From Phoronis australis (Eukaryota > Phoronida > Phoronidae), in assembly GCA_002633005.1 (NCBI GenBank), contig NMRA01000111.1, positions 276,866 through 340,865 of the forward strand: a DNA stretch of 64,000 nt, read 5' to 3'. Shown here in pieces: positions 59,315-64,000 of this stretch; position 1 is the first letter of the stretch; each line of letters begins with the position of its first letter. The position numbers were made by a program, and so were the translations under genes. Below the pieces are notes generated by a model. That model searched no databases. It was not told where the DNA came from and saw nothing but the letters and a program-made list of their open reading frames with translations.

Positions 59315-59639
59315 CTGGTTTGAAAGAAATCGAAGCATTCGTTTAATTTCAGTTGCATTCCAACTTAATTGTCACAAGCACAGTACATAAAATTCACGCG
59401 AGAAACCACTGTGAAAAGATCTCGAGCTGACTAGTAATGCCACTTTTGTCGTCATTGCCAACGTGGTCGTGACAATGTTAGCACAGAATTTTGTCCTACT
59501 GCCTTATATCTCACGAAAGATGTACGCTAAGTAAAAATTGAAAAATTTTCAATAACAATGCCATCTTTTGTCCGGTTTAACCTTGAGGAGCTTTTAGGTG
59601 TAAGGTCTCCCGTTCGACAAAAACGCTGTCGACATTGGT

Positions 59640-59740
59640 CTAGTCCGCGTATCGATCTCGTCCGTCGGTCTCGGTTGATACGCGCATTAATGTCTCGTGG
59701 GATATTACTTCATGTACGCTACTCTCGGTACGTTTTGTGT
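59640..59740. repeat. MITE (ACAAAACGTACC ends), partial copy B
   Basis: The right half ACGCGCATTAATGTCTCGTG...CTCTCGGTACGTTTTGTG matches the element at 55475; the left half has decayed. Confidence 0.7.
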
Positions 59741-60361
59741 ATTTATTTATGATATAATTTTTTAATCCTTTCCTTCAGTTAAACCACACACCATCCAGTG
59801 CCGATGAAGGGCTTTTAATGACATGACTCTCATGCAATTCCGATGAAAAATGTTGGAGTTGCGAAAAGTTTTAGCGAAAACAAGAACCAACCCCGGAATA
59901 ACGGAAGGCAAATTCCACGCAGTCAAGTCGTAACCTCAACAGATCCAAGATAGCGTTGAAGGGCTAGAAACAATTTCTGTATTTAACTAAGTTCAAAATA
60001 CATCAATCCCGTTCCATGAAGTTTCCCAACACAAGAATTAAAATCGAAATACCGCGGGTCTGAGCTAAGACTGAAAGTTAGCCTGCTACGTTAGTGGCTT
60101 GAGATAGCATTTTGGTCTAAATGATCCCACATTTACGAATGCCATTAACACCGAGGTACAAATTTCACGGTTAAATTTCACAATCTGTTGTCCATGAACA
60201 ACGATACTTGAACACATGAAATGATATATCCATACACTGTCTCCGCACTTAAAATTCTAGTCTACCACGCGTCACGTTGTTATTGTTGAACAATGCACAT
60301 GACGTTATGTAACAAGCAAACTTATCCAGTGTATAACTTTTGAAGCTTTATGCAACTCAGT

Positions 60362-60770
60362 CCTGGGCCCGGTCTCTAATCTTTATACTCGAAACGAACT
60401 CGAAACTATTTTTGGCAATTTCTCAGCTCTTTTTGTGCGAACTTAAGACAATTGGTTATCAGAATGTGCTCGAATACATTATAGTCTATGCATAGGAGTT
60501 TCTAGTTCAAGTTTGCCCTTGATGACCCTTATATTCGTGCTACAAACTCGAGTAAAAACACGAAATTTCGAGTTCAAACTCCAACTTATTGCTTTAATAT
60601 TGGGTTTACAAACTGTGAACTAAGGGCAATAAATTACCTACGTAAGTTATTGTGTACTCGAGCATAGAATAATAGACACTTATCTTGAGTTCGCCCAAAA
60701 GTAGAGTAGAAAATGCCAAACATAAATTCGAGTTCCATTTCGAGTAAAAAGATTGGAGACCGGGCTCTGG
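60362..60770. repeat. MITE with CCTGGGCCCGGTCTCTAATC ends, copy B
   Basis: The two ends (CCTGGGCCCGGTCTCTAATC and GATTGGAGACCGGGCTCTGG) and about 110 bp inside them form an imperfect inverted repeat with recurrent ACTCGAAA/TTCGAGT motifs. Confidence 0.75.
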
Positions 60771-61884
60771 TCTTAGTCTATCAGCAAATAATAAGAACAA
60801 CTAATACTCTGTAGATAACGACATTCCTTAAAAGTTTTCTAAACGTGCAAGCGTGACCTATGTTTTAGGCGAGTTACACAACTGTAGAGATTTACCAACT
60901 AGCAAAATTTTGAAATTTTGCCATTCTCTATGTTTTTTCAGCAGTTTTGTCCAAAAATAAGAAAATTGCCCGCGGGTGGAATTTTTGATTTGACTTTTAT
61001 CGAGAGCATTGTTATTTCAGTCTAAAATTGATTTTGGGATAACAATAATATGACACTTAGATGAAGCAGGAATTTTGTAGAACCGTTTATGTTAATTAGT
61101 TTTCTCCTAATTAATGAACATAATCGCAATTTTCCGTCCGCAACATTTTGGGTATAATATTTGGATTTAGAAAAAATCTAATAAGCATATTTACACTAAA
61201 CTTAAAATTCCGTTATAACTTCAAAATGGAAATAATATATCAAAGATTGAAAGTTAATGAATTCCCAATGTCTGAATTAAATTAGCACAAAATATCTCGT
61301 GGACGGAAAATTCTGTCGCCGATGGAATTTCTGAAAGTGCATTTACGTGCTTATCTACTTCATAACGTTTTTTCAGCTCATGTTTGACTGCAAAATGTGC
61401 TATGTAAATGTAAATCATTTGACCCAACAAGCTTATACATGACAAAAACAATTGGCAAAATATAAAGATGAACCCTTTTCAAAAGTACTTTAAGCAGGTT
61501 TGAAAGAAAACATTACGACGTGAAGTGTAGACATTTTTAATAATGTACTCTTACAATTACAAAACACGATGCCACCAAAATTAATTTTTCTGCTAAATGG
61601 ACGACACGCTTGTCAGCTTTACTCAGTGTTACATACAGCTTTCATAGTATGTTACGGATTATATAGGTCTTAGCGGCAGTTCAAATGAGCGAACAAGATT
61701 GTCGATTATTTTCGTTTTGTGATATCAGTGTTGGCAAGGTTTTCTCATCAAGGATGACAAGCTTAAAAGCACAATGATGGCAAAAACAAACCACAGAACA
61801 GAAAGATGAATCCATAGACATCTTATTAAAGACAGCCTCAAGCGGTTAAAACCCTTTTTTGACACCAGAAATGCAAGTACTGGT
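60771..61884. other. No feature seen
   Basis: AT-rich stretch, no exon or repeat recognised. Confidence 0.35.
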
Positions 61885-62660
61885 CATAAAAATATTGTTT
61901 TTGTTTCTTACATACCACGGAAAGTAATTAATTGAAACGCAAATTACACCGCTCATAATTCGTAGCCTCTTCGAGCGCCCCAGAAAAAATCTCAACCAAT
62001 CAGCGTAAAGTGGTTCATATGACATCATCGCGTGACCACGAAATTACTCGGAAGCCACACTGCGTAACAGATGAGTGCCATTTCTTGGACGTTCTGTACT
62101 TGTCGATCTCAGGGTTAAAATGCCTCGGTGCTTGGTGTGAGGGTGTATCAATGTCAGCGGCAATGGCATACATTCGCACAACTTCCCCACCAATCCCGTC
62201 GTGTGCCGTGCGTGGAATAGATTGGTGACCACGACAAGGACTGGCGATTCCCGAGCGGCAACAGTTTTAGGCTAGGCGCAAAGCTGTATACAAAATCTAT
62301 ATCTTCGCGCCGATGTGGGTAAAAATGACTCAATAAAATCTGACTCAGAAGTAGTGTCATTAAAAGCTGCACCGCTCTTTGAGTAAATGAAATTATTCAC
62401 CGGTGTTGGAAGAATTATCGTTCAACTGCTCATCTACTGCTAAAATTGAAGCGCGCTCTTGTGAGTCGGCTTTTAGCGATTACGTCACCTAACGTGAATG
62501 GCCGGTATAATCTTCTAACAACTGTGATCTTTACTGCAACGAGGTGGCGCACAGTCACAACAAATTGTCTGAACTTGTTTCATTTCGTTACAAGTTATTA
62601 GAATATTTAAGACAAGCAAACCGAATTTAGCAGAAACTTTACTGCTCCAAAGCTGCGTCA
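61885..62660 (+). mobile_element. THAP-domain transposon 5' fragment, copy B
   Basis: Homologue of 37020-37760 in the same orientation. It starts in the same AGTAATTAATTG block and extends beyond the GCGCGCTCTT block to AAACCGAA.TT. Confidence 0.6.
62120..62275 (+). pseudogene. Decayed THAP zinc-finger N-terminus, copy B
   Basis: Reads MPRCLV, a stop, GCINVSGNGIHSHNFP, then AWNRLVTTT, and in another frame DKDWRFPSGNS. This follows the THAP order MP..C...GC, H.FP, W..FV, DW. One stop and one frameshift make it non-functional. Confidence 0.65.
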
Positions 62661-63139
62661 TGTCCCAAAAGAAGTCGCAAAGTTTTAATACGGCACGTGC
62701 GCGTGTCACGAGCGTACTGTTTTCAAAACGACGACAGACTTTCTTCGTTACAAAACTCAAAAGGTGGAGAGTAATGCTAGAAAAATGACGTTTATTAGAT
62801 TGGTTTTCACTTAAACGAATGGCAACGGGCAAGGTCACTAGGTGAGTGTCCGAATTGTCTCCCAGATTTTGCACGCACCCCGGCCGTCGGTCGTTGGCTC
62901 TGCGATATGTTTCACGACGAGGTGACTAACACAACTCATACCCGGCCAGTATGACATTTCGTGGTTTAACAGAGCTCAATTCACAGTGTTACTTAGCTGT
63001 ATTTTGGCGATAGTCTTCTAACAGCTAGCTGGCTGGCTACAAAAAATCTGCAGTGTGCACTACGACGTTTCATGTTACTGTTCCGGCCCAGTGTATAGGG
63101 AATCCGGCCCAAATCCGGAATATTCTGTCTGATTTTGGT
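62661..63139. other. No feature seen
   Basis: No exon or repeat recognised. Confidence 0.35.
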
Positions 63140-63960
63140 GGTTCCCGTAGGCCTAACGGAATTCTGATACTGAATTTAAAACATTCAATTGATTACGAAT
63201 TCTTATAATTGGGTCTGTTTTCATGCAATCGAAACTTTATTTCGTAGTTTTAATTGATTACGGACACTCACAATGTTGTATTGCTATTAAATTTTCATTT
63301 TTTGAGTTTGACCGAGTCAAAATGGCGGCGATTACGGGTTGCAGCATTTGAAGTTGACTTATTTTGAAAATTGAGTTTCTAATATAAAATTTTCTATAAA
63401 TTTGTATGTAATTGCTTCATACGAAAAGATCAAGCTGATATGTGTTGTAACGTTTCCAAGTATTTTGCATCAAATTAAACGGCCTATTGTCGCCTATACC
63501 AATACGCACAGACACTCGACAGCCGCCCGTATTGGAATCGCGCAGCGTTCACACCTTCGGCTTCAAAAAGACATGAATGCAAAAATCCTAACATCAAAAT
63601 TTTTGTATCAAGCAAATTACACTTTATAATAAACTTTGTAAAATTGCTGAGAACAATTCAGACGAAGCGTTTTGTTTTTCCGGCTGTTTCGGTGGCCCCA
63701 GTCACACTCCCGGAGATTCCCATACGGGCCCGTAGGCCTATTAGAATGTGTGCTAGATAATTGAATAAAATGTTCTAAAGGCAATGATTGTGATTAATTT
63801 TATTATTAACTGACATGAAATGAAAAATTAATGTGTTTCCTTGATTTTCCACGTATTTTACACTAAATTAAACGGCCAATCACCTCTGATTCCAATACTG
63901 GGGAGAAACGGTGAAAGACGAATTCGTTGTAACGATGATGTCATAGACTTCGTTTAGTGC
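63140..63960 (+). repeat. Diverged tandem duplication
   Basis: Blocks in 63140-63540 recur in 63690-63910: GTAGGCCTA, then TTGCATCAAATTAAACGGCC against TTACACTAAATTAAACGGCC, followed by CCAATAC. No coding content was found. Confidence 0.5.
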
Positions 63961-64000
63961 AAGCGCCATCTCAAGTTTTTTTGGCGCTAAATGGGGTTCG

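Noticed and set aside
1-64000. CRISPR arrays, operons, bacterial or viral genes
   Set aside because: No regularly spaced direct repeats or prokaryotic gene structure; all genes found are spliced and of animal type.

Overview
This is a eukaryotic nuclear window, AT-rich and gene-sparse. Short exons with GT/AG borders are separated by introns of roughly 0.1-8 kb that are full of SINE, LINE and miniature-transposon debris. There is no operon structure, Shine-Dalgarno pattern or CRISPR array. The domains (hemopexin matrix metalloproteinase, PAN/apple-like modules, ShKT modules, a secreted deaminase-fold protein) and the repeat types suggest a marine invertebrate animal. A non-vertebrate deuterostome (hemichordate, lancelet or echinoderm grade) is my best guess, but the species cannot be fixed from the sequence alone.

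Layout. (1) 4.4-12.4 kb, plus strand: a complete nine-exon secreted matrix metalloproteinase gene of 512 codons, with TATA box, an upstream CRE/AP-1-type site, a 10-bp palindrome and a poly(A) signal. (2) 15.0-18.3 kb, plus strand: a two-exon gene with a signal peptide and the zinc-deaminase signature H-x-E ... P-C-x-x-C. It looks like a secreted AID/APOBEC-like or toxin-type deaminase-fold protein. Its 3' end has two competing reading frames. (3) 19.8-41.5 kb, plus strand: phase 1-1 exons each coding one PAN/apple-like module (23.4, 25.5, 29.1 and 30.4 kb), followed by two possible terminal exons (38.7 and 41.0 kb). The first two modules lie between the arms of a nearly identical 2.29-kb inverted repeat (20272-22565 and 26628-28922). 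An N sits exactly at one arm boundary, so misassembly must be considered. (4) 41.9-59.3 kb, minus strand, converging on the PAN gene: a gene of four ShKT exons plus several 30-nt phase 1-1 micro-exons coding Thr/Pro-rich linkers. Its 5' end was not found. (5) 59.3-64 kb: repeats only, including a second copy of a THAP-domain transposon fragment.

The recognised genes all code secreted, mostly disulfide-rich or zinc-dependent extracellular proteins. A shared role in extracellular defence, matrix remodelling or secretion products is possible, but this is inference from content and clustering only.

Mobile DNA: three copies of a tRNA-derived SINE (two with perfect target duplications); decayed LINE pieces of two types; a copia integrase scrap; two THAP-domain (P-element-like) fragments; three copies of an element of about 0.8-0.9 kb whose ends are GTCGAGGG-type minisatellites; and several palindromic MITE families.
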